From Natronomicrosphaera sp040876735 (GTDB lineage: Bacteria > Planctomycetota > Phycisphaerae > Phycisphaerales > Phycisphaeraceae), in NCBI GenBank assembly GCA_040876735.1, contig JBBDPC010000108.1, positions 1-18,637 on the forward strand: 18,637 nucleotides of DNA, read 5' to 3'. A program made the position numbers and the translations under genes. The number at the start of each line of letters is the position of its first letter. Position 1 is the stretch's first letter. The notes under the pieces were generated by a model that did no database searches, had not been told where the DNA came from, and worked only from the letters and a program-made list of their open reading frames with translations. Below are positions 6,746 to 13,453 of the stretch, piece after piece.

Positions 6746-7927
6746 TCACACCTGGGCCAACTTTACCAGCAGGTCGAGGCCGCGGTCGAGCATGGTGTCG
6801 TTGCAGGCGTAGCTGAGGCGAAAGTGGGTGTCGCGGCCGCTGAAGACGTTGCCGGGGATGATGAGCAGGCCGTGCTCCACCGCGCGCTCGACGAACTGCG
6901 TGCCGGTGAGGCCGAGGCGTTCGGGCACCTTGGGGAAGGCGTAGAACGCGCCGCCGGGCGTGGTGAGTTCGTAATGCGGGGCGAGGCGTTCGACGACGCG
7001 GTCGCGCTTCCGGCGGTACTGCTCGACAGGCTCGGCCATGTCGACCTCCAGCGCCAGCACGCCCGCCACCTGCGTCATCGACGGCGCACAGACGAACGAA
7101 TATTGCTGAAGCTTGGTCATCTGCTCCACGATTTGCTTCGGCCCCGCGACGTAGCCCAGCCGCCAGCCGGTCATGCCATAGGTCTTGGAAAAGCCGCGCA
7201 GCAGCAGCAGGTTTCGGCCATACGCCATCGGCGACGGGCAGCGGGCTGTGCCGTCCTGGCCGGGCGATTTCTCGTAACAGAACTCGTCGTAGATTTCGTC
7301 GCTCATCAGCAGCAGGTTGTGACGCTCGGCCAACTCGACCACCTGCCGGCAGACGCTCGGCGGCGCGACGACGCCGGTGGGGTTGCTTGGCGAATTGAAC
7401 AGCAGCAGCTTGCTGCGCGGGGTGATGGCGGCCTCGATGCGCTCGGCGGTGAGCTGGAAGTCGGGGTAGGTGTCGACGTAGACCGGCGTGGCGCCGCTGA
7501 GCGTGACAAGGTGGCGGTACATGACGAAGTAGGGGTCGGGGATGAGCACTTCGTCGCCGGGGCCGACGCAGGTCATCAGGGCGAGCAGCAGGCCGCCGGA
7601 GACGCCGGAGGTGACCAGGACGCCGGTCTCCTCGGCCAGGCCGTCGCCGGCGCCGTTTGCCAGCGTGTCCGGGAACTCGTCGGCGAGCCGGCGGGCGACC
7701 TTGTCGCGAAGCTGGGCGATGCCCTGCGTCTGCGTGTACTGGTTCCGGCCGTCGCGGATGGCCTGGCAGGCGGCCTCCTTGATCGACTCGGGCACGTCGA
7801 AGTCGGGCTGGCCGATGGAGAGGTTGATCGGGTCCTTGAGATTCGCGGCGAGGTCGAAGACGCGGCGAATGCCCGAGGCGTCGATGGCTCGCAGGCGGTC
7901 GGTGATGAAGCGGTCGGGGTTGAACAT
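6746..7927 (-). CDS. Pyridoxal phosphate-dependent aminotransferase, class I/II
   Basis: The 393-residue fold-type I aminotransferase has the N-terminal substrate motif NLSIGQPDFDVPE (35-47), a PLP-phosphate loop, the cofactor residues Asn182 in SPSNPTG and Asp210 in SDEIYDEF, the Schiff-base lysine Lys248 in GFSKTYGMTGWRLGY, and a C-terminal FRLSYA with the carboxylate-binding Arg. It is closest to the aspartate/aromatic/N-acetyl-diaminopimelate-type aminotransferases; the amino donor is not decided. Oddity: between GLLLALM and TSG the usual AAxAG motif is GVSGGL, a normal variant. ATG 7925-7927 starts the conserved N-terminus. The bases just upstream are CCCCGAA heptads, so any promoter lies inside or beyond the gap-containing array. 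Confidence 0.92.
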   Translation of the reverse strand: MFNPDRFITDRLRAIDASGIRRVFDLAANLKDPINLSIGQPDFDVPESIKEAACQAIRDGRNQYTQTQGIAQLRDKVARRLADEFPDTLANGAGDGLAEETGVLVTSGVSGGLLLALMTCVGPGDEVLIPDPYFVMYRHLVTLSGATPVYVDTYPDFQLTAERIEAAITPRSKLLLFNSPSNPTGVVAPPSVCRQVVELAERHNLLLMSDEIYDEFCYEKSPGQDGTARCPSPMAYGRNLLLLRGFSKTYGMTGWRLGYVAGPKQIVEQMTKLQQYSFVCAPSMTQVAGVLALEVDMAEPVEQYRRKRDRVVERLAPHYELTTPGGAFYAFPKVPERLGLTGTQFVERAVEHGLLIIPGNVFSGRDTHFRLSYACNDTMLDRGLDLLVKLAQV

Positions 7928-7936
7928 GGGCGGTGT

Positions 7937-8098
7937 GGGGTTCGGGGTTCGGGGTTCGGGGTTCGGGNNNNNNNNNNNNNNNNNNNNNNNNNNNNNNNNN
8001 NNNNNNNNNNNNNNNNNNNNNNNNNNNNNNNNNNNNNNNNNNNNNNNNNNNNNNNNNNNNNNNNNNNGGGGTTCGGGGTTCGGGGTTCGGGGTTCGGG
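7937..8098. repeat. GGGGTTC heptad array interrupted by an assembly gap
   Basis: About 4.4 perfect GGGGTTC units at 7937-7967 and about 4.4 more at 8068-8098 flank exactly 100 N (7968-8067). The same unit and strand on both sides imply one array that the assembler could not cross; its true length is unknown. The array starts 10 bp upstream of the aminotransferase ATG. Its G4N3 periodicity fits a G-quadruplex motif. Confidence 0.9.
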
Positions 8099-8110
8099 AG
8101 GAAAGTGTAT

Positions 8111-8140
8111 AAGCCGAGGGCTGAGTCCGCGAAGCCCCGG
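8111..8140 (+). repeat. 30-bp hairpin motif 'J', copy 1
   Basis: Identical over 30 bp to 17459-17488 (same strand) and 11757-11786 (opposite strand). It folds as an 8-bp stem CCG(a)GGGCT / AGCCCCGG with one bulged A and the loop GAGTCCGCGA. It follows a G-rich heptad array at this copy and at the 17459 copy. Confidence 0.9.
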
Positions 8141-8160
8141 ACGGGGGAGATCGATCAATC

Positions 8161-8227
8161 TGTGATCGATGATCTGTAATCGGTCGCTCACCGGGACCGC
8201 CCGGCGCTGCTGACATCATCGATCACA
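8161..8227. repeat. Inverted repeat with ATC-type heptads
   Basis: TGTGATCGATGAT (8161-8173) is a perfect inverse of ATCATCGATCACA (8215-8227). The left side continues with a 7-bp period (ATCAATC, TGTGATC, GATGATC, TGTAATC at 8154-8181). It is part of the composite module 8068-8288. Confidence 0.75.
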
Positions 8228-8240
8228 CCTCACACATTCC

Positions 8241-8288
8241 CCTCATCCCGCCCTTCGCTCGCGGGCTCGCTCAGGGGCGGGCGTTTTT
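8241..8288 (+). repeat. GC hairpin with T-run, repeat motif 'T' copy 1 (terminator-like)
   Basis: CCCGCCC (8247-8253) pairs with GGGCGGG (8275-8281), followed by CG and TTTTT. It looks like an intrinsic terminator for plus-strand transcription, but no plus-strand gene precedes it. A related copy reads on the minus strand at 11603-11655, sharing CCTCATCCCGC, CTTCG and GGGCGTTTTT. It is therefore better read as part of a dispersed repeat. Confidence 0.65.
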
Positions 8289-8334
8289 CCAAAACTCGAA
8301 ACCAGAAACTCGAAACTTCTCCCCCCCGCGCACG

Positions 8335-8368
8335 AAAAACAGGCACGGTGCGGGCGCACCATGCCTGT
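8335..8368 (-). terminator. Intrinsic terminator of the acpS operon
   Basis: On the minus strand ACAGGCATGGTGC pairs with GCACCGTGCCTGT (13-bp stem with one U-G pair, loop GCCC), directly followed by a T-run. It lies about 30 bp after the stop of the small basic protein gene, the last gene of the acpS operon. Confidence 0.9.
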
Positions 8369-8397
8369 CTCATGTTCTCGTATGCGAGCCGGGCGGG

Positions 8398-8613
8398 CTA
8401 CTTCTTCTCTTCTTCCTCGGCCGGCCCCTTCTTCTTGCTCTTGCCGCCGGCGACCACCTTGCGGTTGCCCACCTTCGGCAGGCCGAGCGGGTCGCCCGAG
8501 TCGAGGTCAAACTTGTTGCGGTCGACCAACCGCTGCACGCGCTCGGCACGGCTGAGCACGTTGCGGTGCTTCTCCAGGCCGCCGTCGGTCTTCAGGCTGC
8601 GATCAAGGCTCAT
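8398..8613 (-). CDS. Small basic protein of the PVC group (TIGR04137-like)
   Basis: A 71-residue protein, MSLDRSLKTDGGLEKHRNVLSRAERVQ at the start, then GDPLGLPKVGNRKVVAGGKSKKKG and an acidic EEEEKK end. The pattern MSxxRSLK...RNVLxRxERxxxL...LGLPKVxN is the hallmark of a small conserved protein found in Planctomycetes, Verrucomicrobia and Chlamydiae. Its function is unknown; the basic Lys-rich tail suggests nucleic acid or ribosome contact. The frame could extend upstream to 8715, but that part overlaps the preceding gene and ATG 8611-8613 is preceded by GGAGAG 10 nt away. It lies 29 bp after the membrane-anchored gene and just before a strong terminator. Confidence 0.88.
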   Translation of the reverse strand: MSLDRSLKTDGGLEKHRNVLSRAERVQRLVDRNKFDLDSGDPLGLPKVGNRKVVAGGKSKKKGPAEEEEKK

Positions 8614-8642
8614 CGGTTCACTCTCCAGGCTGATCCGGGCTG

Positions 8643-9398
8643 TCAGGGCCCGTCGTAACGTTTGGGATACATCGTTTCTAAAGCGTCGCCCCGGCCGCCG
8701 TTGTGCCGCTGCCACGCCCGGCCGATCGCACGCAGGTCGCTCTTGAAGGCCTCGTACGCTTTGCTCGGCGGATTATACATCTCGTCCCGGTGAAAACCAC
8801 GGTCGGTGACGATCACCAGTCGAAGCGAGCCATTTTGCACTGATTCGCGCACCGTTGCAACCCCGTGCTCCTGCTTGAGCCAGGTCGCCAGGCTTTCCGC
8901 CACCTCCGGCGGGTAGCGGGCCACCACAAAATAGTTCAGCCCCGGCTGCCGCGGGTCCGCCTCCCCCGCCTGTCCTGCACCGACCGTCACCACCCCGCCC
9001 GCCGCGTCGCCGCCGCCATTGCCGGCCCCCGGCGCCCCGCGCATCCCCGCCCCGCCATCAAGCTGCTGCTCCTGCCGCGCCAACTCCGCCGCCGTACCCC
9101 GCGAATAGCCCACCCAGTACGCCAGCACCAGCAGCCCCACCAACGCCACCACCAGCAGCACCGCCACCCCCCGCGGCACACGCAGCACCACCGGCACCCC
9201 CGCCCCCATCCGCGCCCACCAGTCCGACGCCGCCCGCCAGCGCTCCGCAGGCTCCCGCCCCGGCCTCGCCTCACGCACCGGCTCCGGAGCAGGGGCCGGC
9301 GGAGGCACGGGCGGCGACGCTGGCGCAGCCGCCTCGTCGCGGCGCGCGGCCTGACCCATGATCTCAAACGGCGTCGATCCTTTGCGTCGCAACACCAT
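8643..9398 (-). CDS. Membrane-anchored protein of unknown function with N-terminal RKGSTPFEIM motif
   Basis: A 251-residue protein I do not recognise by name. Residues 1-15 (MVLRRKGSTPFEIMG) form a short basic motif; similar RKG-x-TPFEVM starts occur, as far as I recall, on other planctomycete hypothetical proteins. A Pro/Ala/Glu-rich linker (20-60) leads to one transmembrane helix at 78-97 (VAVLLVVALVGLLVLAYWVG), then a Gly-rich linker (115-150). A compact C-terminal domain follows from about 153 (GLNYFVVARYPPEVAESLATWL ...), with a beta-alpha-beta look not unlike SPOR-type domains, but no family signature I can defend. ATG 9396-9398 is chosen over GTG 9410 because GGTGGAG lies 7-13 nt before it. 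It is 15 bp after the acpS stop, so it is probably co-transcribed. Confidence 0.75.
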   Translation of the reverse strand: MVLRRKGSTPFEIMGQAARRDEAAAPASPPVPPPAPAPEPVREARPGREPAERWRAASDWWARMGAGVPVVLRVPRGVAVLLVVALVGLLVLAYWVGYSRGTAAELARQEQQLDGGAGMRGAPGAGNGGGDAAGGVVTVGAGQAGEADPRQPGLNYFVVARYPPEVAESLATWLKQEHGVATVRESVQNGSLRLVIVTDRGFHRDEMYNPPSKAYEAFKSDLRAIGRAWQRHNGGRGDALETMYPKRYDGP

Positions 9399-9413
9399 GA
9401 CCTGCTCCACCGT

Positions 9414-9821
9414 TCATGCCTGCCCGCCCGGCCCATCCTGCCCCACCGCGATCGCACTGGCCATCGCCTGCCCACGCACGTGCGTGATGCTCAGCCACCA
9501 TTCAACAATGCCCAGTTCCGCCGCCACTTCGGCGCAGCGCCCATGTAGCCGTACGGTCGGCCGACCCGATGGTTCGCGCACCACCTCGGCGTCCGTCCAT
9601 GCGATCCCGCCCGACCAGCCGGTGCCAAGGGCCTTGAGCACCGCCTCCTTGGCCGCAAACCGCCCGGCCAGATGCTCGACCTGCCGCTTCCGGTTCGCCG
9701 CGGCGTATCGGCGTTCGCCTTCCGTATAACATCGGCTGAGGAACCGCTCGCCGTGCACTTCGAGCATCCGCGCCACGCGCTCCGTGTCCGCCACGTCAAT
9801 GCCATGCCCGAGAATCCGCAT
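9414..9821 (-). CDS. acpS: Holo-[acyl-carrier-protein] synthase
   Basis: AcpS moves 4'-phosphopantetheine from CoA to the serine of apo-ACP, required for fatty acid synthesis. The 135-residue product has the N-terminal GHGIDVADTERV with the metal-binding Asp, the RFAAKEAVLKALGTG signature with the catalytic/metal Glu, and the C-terminal LSITH strand. All hallmark segments are present and the length is normal. ATG 9819-9821 gives MRILGHGID; a GTG two codons upstream (9827) is possible. It is the first gene of a minus-strand three-gene operon and is transcribed divergently from the lipoprotein gene. Confidence 0.96.
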   Translation of the reverse strand: MRILGHGIDVADTERVARMLEVHGERFLSRCYTEGERRYAAANRKRQVEHLAGRFAAKEAVLKALGTGWSGGIAWTDAEVVREPSGRPTVRLHGRCAEVAAELGIVEWWLSITHVRGQAMASAIAVGQDGPGGQA

Positions 9822-9886
9822 CCGCACAGTGTCCCGTGCCGGCCCGGGCGAGGCAAACGGCCGGTGGCGTCACCCGTTGAAAATGA

Positions 9887-9914
9887 TTGACGCGGTTGGC
9901 AAAGCCACTATAGT
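9887..9914 (+). promoter_or_regulatory. Sigma-70-type promoter of the lipoprotein gene
   Basis: TTGACG (9887-9892), a 16-nt spacer and TATAGT (9909-9914). This is the best canonical promoter in the window. It would give a leader of about 78 nt before ATG 9999, in contrast to the very short leaders suggested elsewhere. Confidence 0.7.
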
Positions 9915-9998
9915 CGCCTTGCTTTCGCGTCCGGGCAGTGGCTGGCGGGTTACTGCATGCCTCTCCAGTCACATGCACCTTTTCACGTGGGGATTCCG

Positions 9999-10358
9999 AT
10001 GCGTCACATCCTGCAATTGCTTCTCTGTGCGGCCCTGGTCACGCTCGTCGGCTGTTCGTCATCCCCCTCGGTCGTCGGCCAGTGGTACACCGACGCCGTG
10101 CCGCAGGGTGGGCCGTTGGGCGCCCAGTCACTCACCTTGCATGTCAATGAAGACCAGACGTTCGCCGCCTCGCTGGACGGTGAACAAGGCCAGTCGCTGG
10201 CTGCACTGACGGGCGTCTGGCAACCGCTGAGCGAGCGGGAGATCACCTTCAAAGCATCGCAGGGCCTTGAGGGCAAAGCGCAACTGGTCGACCAGTCGAC
10301 CCTGTTCGTCAGCGCTACTGATTCGCCCTCGGTGAGGCTCCAGCGCATCGAGGAGTGA
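9999..10358 (+). CDS. Small secreted lipoprotein, lipocalin-like strand pattern
   Basis: A 119-residue protein with a clear lipoprotein signal peptide: MRHILQLLLCAALVTLVGC, with lipobox LVGC and Cys19 as the lipidation site. The mature part starts SSSPSVVGQWYTD and shows repeated beta strands (LTLHVNEDQTFAASLDG, GVWQPLSEREITFKA, LFVSATDSPSVRLQRI). The GxW start and the pattern of a small beta-barrel resemble 'lipocalin-like' domains often found in planctomycete lipoproteins; the ligand is unknown. ATG 9999 has GGGGAT 7-12 nt upstream; an ATG at 9957 would place extra polar residues before the signal peptide. A sigma-70-like promoter lies at 9887-9914. mqnE follows 84 bp later, with its own -10-like hexamer. 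Confidence 0.82.
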   Translation: MRHILQLLLCAALVTLVGCSSSPSVVGQWYTDAVPQGGPLGAQSLTLHVNEDQTFAASLDGEQGQSLAALTGVWQPLSEREITFKASQGLEGKAQLVDQSTLFVSATDSPSVRLQRIEE

Positions 10359-10428
10359 CGGAAGCCAGCCGTCGCATCAGCGTCCGGCGGTGATCTTCAG
10401 GTGGCTTTCACCATGAGGCAAAACCGCC

Positions 10429-10434
10429 TATCAT
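10429..10434 (+). promoter_or_regulatory. -10-like TATCAT 8 nt before the mqnE ATG
   Basis: TATCAT followed by CGCCCATC and ATG 10443, with TTTCAC 17 nt upstream as a possible -35 (10406-10411). No Shine-Dalgarno sequence precedes the ATG. It is one of six similarly placed hexamers in the window. Confidence 0.5.
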
Positions 10435-10442
10435 CGCCCATC

Positions 10443-11591
10443 ATGGACACCGCCCTCCACGCCATCGCCGACAAGGTCTACGCCGGCCAGCGCCTCTCGC
10501 CCGAAGATGGCCTCGCACTGCTGCGCACCCGCGACATCTACACGCTCGGCGACCTCGCCAACCACGTCCGCAAAGCCCGCCACGGCAACACCGCCTACTA
10601 CAACATCAACCGCCACCTCAACTACTCCAACGTCTGCGCCTTAAGCTGCAAGTTCTGCGCCTTCCACCGCAAGCGCGGCGACGAAGGGGCTTACGAATAC
10701 TCCGTCGAAGACGCCGTCGCCGAGGCGAAAAAAGCCGCCGCCGCCGGGGCGACCGAGCTGCACATGGTCGGCGGCCTCCACCCCTGGCTGCCGTTTTCCT
10801 ACTACACCGACCTGCTCAGCGCCATCCGCAGCGCCGCGCCGAAGCTGCACGTCAAGGCGTTCACCGCCGTCGAAATCGTGCACCTCGCCCGCATCAGCAA
10901 ACGGCCCAACGACCTCACCGCCGTGCTGGCCGACCTCAAGGCGGCCGGCCTCGGCTCACTGCCCGGCGGCGGCGCGGAAGTCTTCGACGACCGCGTCCAC
11001 GACGAAGCGTTCAAAGGCAAGATCCGCTCCGACAAGTGGCTCGACGTCCACCGCCACGCCCACAAGCTGGGCCTGATGTCCAACGCCACCCTCCTCTACG
11101 GCCACATCGAATCGCTCGAAGACCGCGTTCACCACCTCTGCATGCTCCGCGACGCCCAGGACGAAGCGATCAACGAAGGTCACACTGGCCGGTTCCAGAC
11201 GGTGATCCCCCTGCCGTTCATCCCTGACGATTCCGAGCTCGAACACCTCTACGGCCCGACCGCGCTCGACGACCTGCGGATGCTCGCCACCGCCCGGCTG
11301 ATGCTCGACAACTTCGCGCACGTCAAGGCGTTCTGGATCATGCAGACGCTGCCCTTCTCCCAGACCGCGCTGGACTGGGGCGTCGATGACATGGACGGCA
11401 CCGTCGTCTGGTACGACATCACCAAGGTCGGCGGCGCGGACAACCATCAGGAAGTCGACGTGTCCACCCTTCGCCGCGCCATCCGCGACGCGGGCTACGA
11501 ACCGGTCGAGCGCGACACGCTCTACCACCGCATCGAGCGCACCGGCGCCGACTGGCGCGTCGCCGAGCAGCCCGCGGCCGTGGGGGTGTGA
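10443..11591 (+). CDS. mqnE: Aminofutalosine synthase MqnE (radical SAM)
   Basis: MqnE joins the product of MqnA, 3-[(1-carboxyvinyl)oxy]benzoate, with S-adenosylmethionine to make 6-amino-6-deoxyfutalosine in the futalosine route to menaquinone. The 382-residue protein carries the radical-SAM cluster motif CxxxCxxC in VCALSCKFCAF (Cys65, 69, 72), preceded by NINRHLNYSN. It also has the family segments ATELHMVGGLHPWLPFSYY, HVKAFTAVEI, GLGSLPGGGAEVFDDRV, NATLLYGHIES, RFQTVIPLPFIP and a C-terminal GGADNHQEVDV. ELHxVGGLHP and KAFTAVEI favour MqnE over its relative MqnC. ATG 10443 starts just before the conserved region; an upstream in-frame ATG at 10413 lies in the promoter-like stretch. mqnA lies elsewhere in the window (17505-18350). 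Confidence 0.95.
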   Translation: MDTALHAIADKVYAGQRLSPEDGLALLRTRDIYTLGDLANHVRKARHGNTAYYNINRHLNYSNVCALSCKFCAFHRKRGDEGAYEYSVEDAVAEAKKAAAAGATELHMVGGLHPWLPFSYYTDLLSAIRSAAPKLHVKAFTAVEIVHLARISKRPNDLTAVLADLKAAGLGSLPGGGAEVFDDRVHDEAFKGKIRSDKWLDVHRHAHKLGLMSNATLLYGHIESLEDRVHHLCMLRDAQDEAINEGHTGRFQTVIPLPFIPDDSELEHLYGPTALDDLRMLATARLMLDNFAHVKAFWIMQTLPFSQTALDWGVDDMDGTVVWYDITKVGGADNHQEVDVSTLRRAIRDAGYEPVERDTLYHRIERTGADWRVAEQPAAVGV

Positions 11592-11602
11592 GGGCCGCGC
11601 AT

Positions 11603-11655
11603 AAAAAAACGCCCGCCGCTGAGGAGCGCAGCGACGAAGAGCGGGATGAGGGGGG
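11603..11655 (-). terminator. T-run hairpin, motif 'T' copy 2, possible terminator of the histidine kinase gene
   Basis: Read on the minus strand, CCCGC (11645-11641) pairs with GCGGG (11616-11612), with an inner CGCTG/CAGCG stem, followed by CG and seven T (11609-11603). It lies about 150 bp downstream of the histidine kinase stop and only 12 bp past the convergent mqnE stop. It could terminate the kinase transcript. It shares sequence with 8241-8288, so it is also a dispersed repeat. Confidence 0.6.
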
Positions 11656-11667
11656 AAGGAATTGCTA

Positions 11668-11740
11668 ATTGCTGATTTCTGATTTCTGATGTGTCGATTT
11701 GCGCTCCCACATCAGAAATCAGACATCATAAATCAGCAAT
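11668..11740. repeat. Heptad inverted repeat (TGATTTC type) with a one-unit difference between arms
   Basis: Left arm 11668-11693 is 26 nt and right arm 11708-11740 is 33 nt. The inner 15 bp (CTGATTTCTGATGTG / CACATCAGAAATCAG) and outer 11 bp (ATTGCTGATTT / AAATCAGCAAT) pair perfectly. The right arm carries 7 extra bases (ACATCAT) between these blocks, exactly one heptad. It lies between converging mqnE and the histidine kinase gene. Confidence 0.85.
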
Positions 11741-11756
11741 CTCTCCGCCCCCTCAT

Positions 11757-11786
11757 CCGGGGCTTCGCGGACTCAGCCCTCGGCTT
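11757..11786 (-). repeat. 30-bp hairpin motif 'J', copy 2
   Basis: Exact 30-bp reverse-complement match to 8111-8140 and 17459-17488. It begins 17 bp after the histidine kinase stop codon. The 17 bp between them start with GGGGTTGG, a remnant of the G-rich heptad seen before the other two copies. Confidence 0.9.
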
Positions 11787-11802
11787 ACCATCTTTCCAAC
11801 CC

Positions 11803-13440
11803 CTACACCGCGCCGCCCTCGGCGACCTCGGGCATCAGCGGGGCGCCGCGCTTCTCGAACACCACGGGGATCGTCAGGCTGAACGTCGCCCCCTGTCCGA
11901 CGTCGCTGTCCACTTCGATGCGGCCGTGCAGCAGGTCGGCCAGTTCACGGCTGATGGTCAGGCCCAGCCCCGTGCCGCCAACCTCGCGGGTGACCGAGGG
12001 GTCAAGCTGTGTGAACTTCTCGAAGATGCGCTCTTGGTCTTCCGGCGCGATGCCCGGGCCGGTGTCGCTGACGGCAATGCGCACGTGGGCCGGGCCGCCC
12101 TGGCGCGGCGCGGGGATCGACGAGACAGACAGCGTCACCACGCCGCCCTCGGGCGTGAACTTCACGGCATTGGCTAGGAAGTTGAACAGGATCTGCTGGA
12201 GCTTGCCCGCGTCGGTCTGCACCAGCGGCAGGTTCGGCTCCACCCGCTGGCGCAGCAGCACGTTCCGCTTGCTCGCCTGCGGGCGCATCAGGTTCACCAG
12301 CCCTTCGCAGGTGTCCGCCAGGCTCACGGGGGCGATGTTCAACTCCGCGCGGCCGGCCTCGATCTTGGCCAGGTCCAGCAGGTCGTTGATCAGCTCCAGC
12401 AGCCGCCGGCTGGAACTGATGATGTGCCCGACGTACCGCTTGCGCTTTTCGTCCACCGGGCCGGTGCGTTCGGCCAGCGTTTCCTGGAGCACCTCGGCGA
12501 AGCCGATCATGGAGTTCAACGGCGTGCGCAGCTCGTGCGAAACGTTGGCGAGAAACTCGCCCTTGACCTTGTTCGCTTCGTAGAGCGCGACATTGCTCGC
12601 CGCCAGCTCGTCGAGCTTGAGGTCGAGGCTTTTGTTGACTGAGCGGAGCTGGTCCTGCTGGTCCTTGAGGTGGACGAGCATGGTGTTGAAGGCGTCGGAG
12701 AGTTCTTCGAACTCGTCGCCGGTGTTGATGTCGGAGCGGAGGTTGAGGTCGCCATCAGCCACCTTGCGAGTGACGTCGCGGAGCAGGCGGACGGGTGAGA
12801 GGATCAAGCGGGTGGTGATGAACCAGAACGCGCCAATGGCGAACAGCCCGGCGACCGTGCCGGCGAGGACGATGTAGATGCGGTTGACCACCTGCTGGGC
12901 CGGGGCGTCGCGGTCGCGCAGGTGGATCACCAGCACCCGCTCCAGCGGGTCGGCGAGCGCGGTGGTGTCGACCTCGGCGGTGAAGCCGGCGGCGGCGCCG
13001 CCTGCGATGCGCGACAGGTCCGACTTGCGGATCGCCCGGGCATAGCGGTAGTAGGTCTCGCCCGCGGCGTCGGTGGCCGTGGTGAACCAGTGCTCGCTGT
13101 CGGGTCGAAGGGAAAACCGCTCGATCGCCTGGTGCAGAAACGGGTCGGCCTCGCCGAAACGGGCGAACTCTTCCTGCTCGATCAGCGAGAGCGTCAGCTC
13201 CGCGCCCGGCTCCAGCGGCTCGACCACGCGATCCACCGGCGTCAGCGCGCCGCCGAGCTGGATCTGATCCGTCAGCCACGCGTCCGCCAGGTCCGCCGCC
13301 CGCTCCTGCGGCCCCTGCTCCACCAGCGTCTGCATCCGCAACCAGACCACCGCCAGCGCCGCGGTGAGGATGAGGATCACCGCCGCTCCGAAAAGCAGTT
13401 GACACTTGTTCGCCAGACTGACACGAACCGGCTGGGGCAT
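11803..13440 (-). CDS. HAMP-domain sensor histidine kinase
   Basis: A 545-residue membrane sensor kinase. Order: transmembrane helix at about 12-36, an extracytoplasmic sensor region of ~150 residues (37-186), a second helix at 187-209, HAMP (about 210-262), a coiled linker (255-292), HisKA with FLANVSHELRTPLN (phospho-acceptor His302), and HATPase_c with the N box QILFNFLANAVKFTPEGG, DTGPGIAPED, FEKFTQLD and GGTGLGL. All catalytic boxes are present. The product ends without a receiver domain, and no response regulator gene is adjacent, so it is an orphan kinase here; its signal is unknown. ATG 13438-13440 places the first helix near the N-terminus; the longer open frame upstream overlaps the M50 gene. 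TAGAAT lies 7 nt before the ATG. Confidence 0.94.
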   Translation of the reverse strand: MPQPVRVSLANKCQLLFGAAVILILTAALAVVWLRMQTLVEQGPQERAADLADAWLTDQIQLGGALTPVDRVVEPLEPGAELTLSLIEQEEFARFGEADPFLHQAIERFSLRPDSEHWFTTATDAAGETYYRYARAIRKSDLSRIAGGAAAGFTAEVDTTALADPLERVLVIHLRDRDAPAQQVVNRIYIVLAGTVAGLFAIGAFWFITTRLILSPVRLLRDVTRKVADGDLNLRSDINTGDEFEELSDAFNTMLVHLKDQQDQLRSVNKSLDLKLDELAASNVALYEANKVKGEFLANVSHELRTPLNSMIGFAEVLQETLAERTGPVDEKRKRYVGHIISSSRRLLELINDLLDLAKIEAGRAELNIAPVSLADTCEGLVNLMRPQASKRNVLLRQRVEPNLPLVQTDAGKLQQILFNFLANAVKFTPEGGVVTLSVSSIPAPRQGGPAHVRIAVSDTGPGIAPEDQERIFEKFTQLDPSVTREVGGTGLGLTISRELADLLHGRIEVDSDVGQGATFSLTIPVVFEKRGAPLMPEVAEGGAV

Positions 13441-13447
13441 GCGGGGT

Positions 13448-13453
13448 ATTCTA
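13448..13453 (-). promoter_or_regulatory. -10-like TAGAAT 7 nt before the histidine kinase ATG, overlapping the upstream stop codon
   Basis: The TAG of TAGAAT is the stop codon of the M50-like gene (13451-13453). ACCCCGC then leads to ATG 13440. The TCGGTC hexamer 17 nt upstream is a weak -35. Confidence 0.5.

Noticed and set aside
7968..8067. Biological low-complexity tract
   Set aside because: It is exactly 100 N, a scaffold placeholder; nothing can be said about its content or length.
7937..8098. CRISPR array
   Set aside because: The repeat is 7 bp and contiguous, with no spacers and no cas genes in the window.
6662..8179. Plus-strand frame running through the N gap
   Set aside because: It is antisense to the aminotransferase, and part of it is built across unknown bases.
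8241..8288. Terminator for a plus-strand gene
   Set aside because: No plus-strand gene lies upstream; the sequence recurs at 11603-11655, so it is listed as a repeat.
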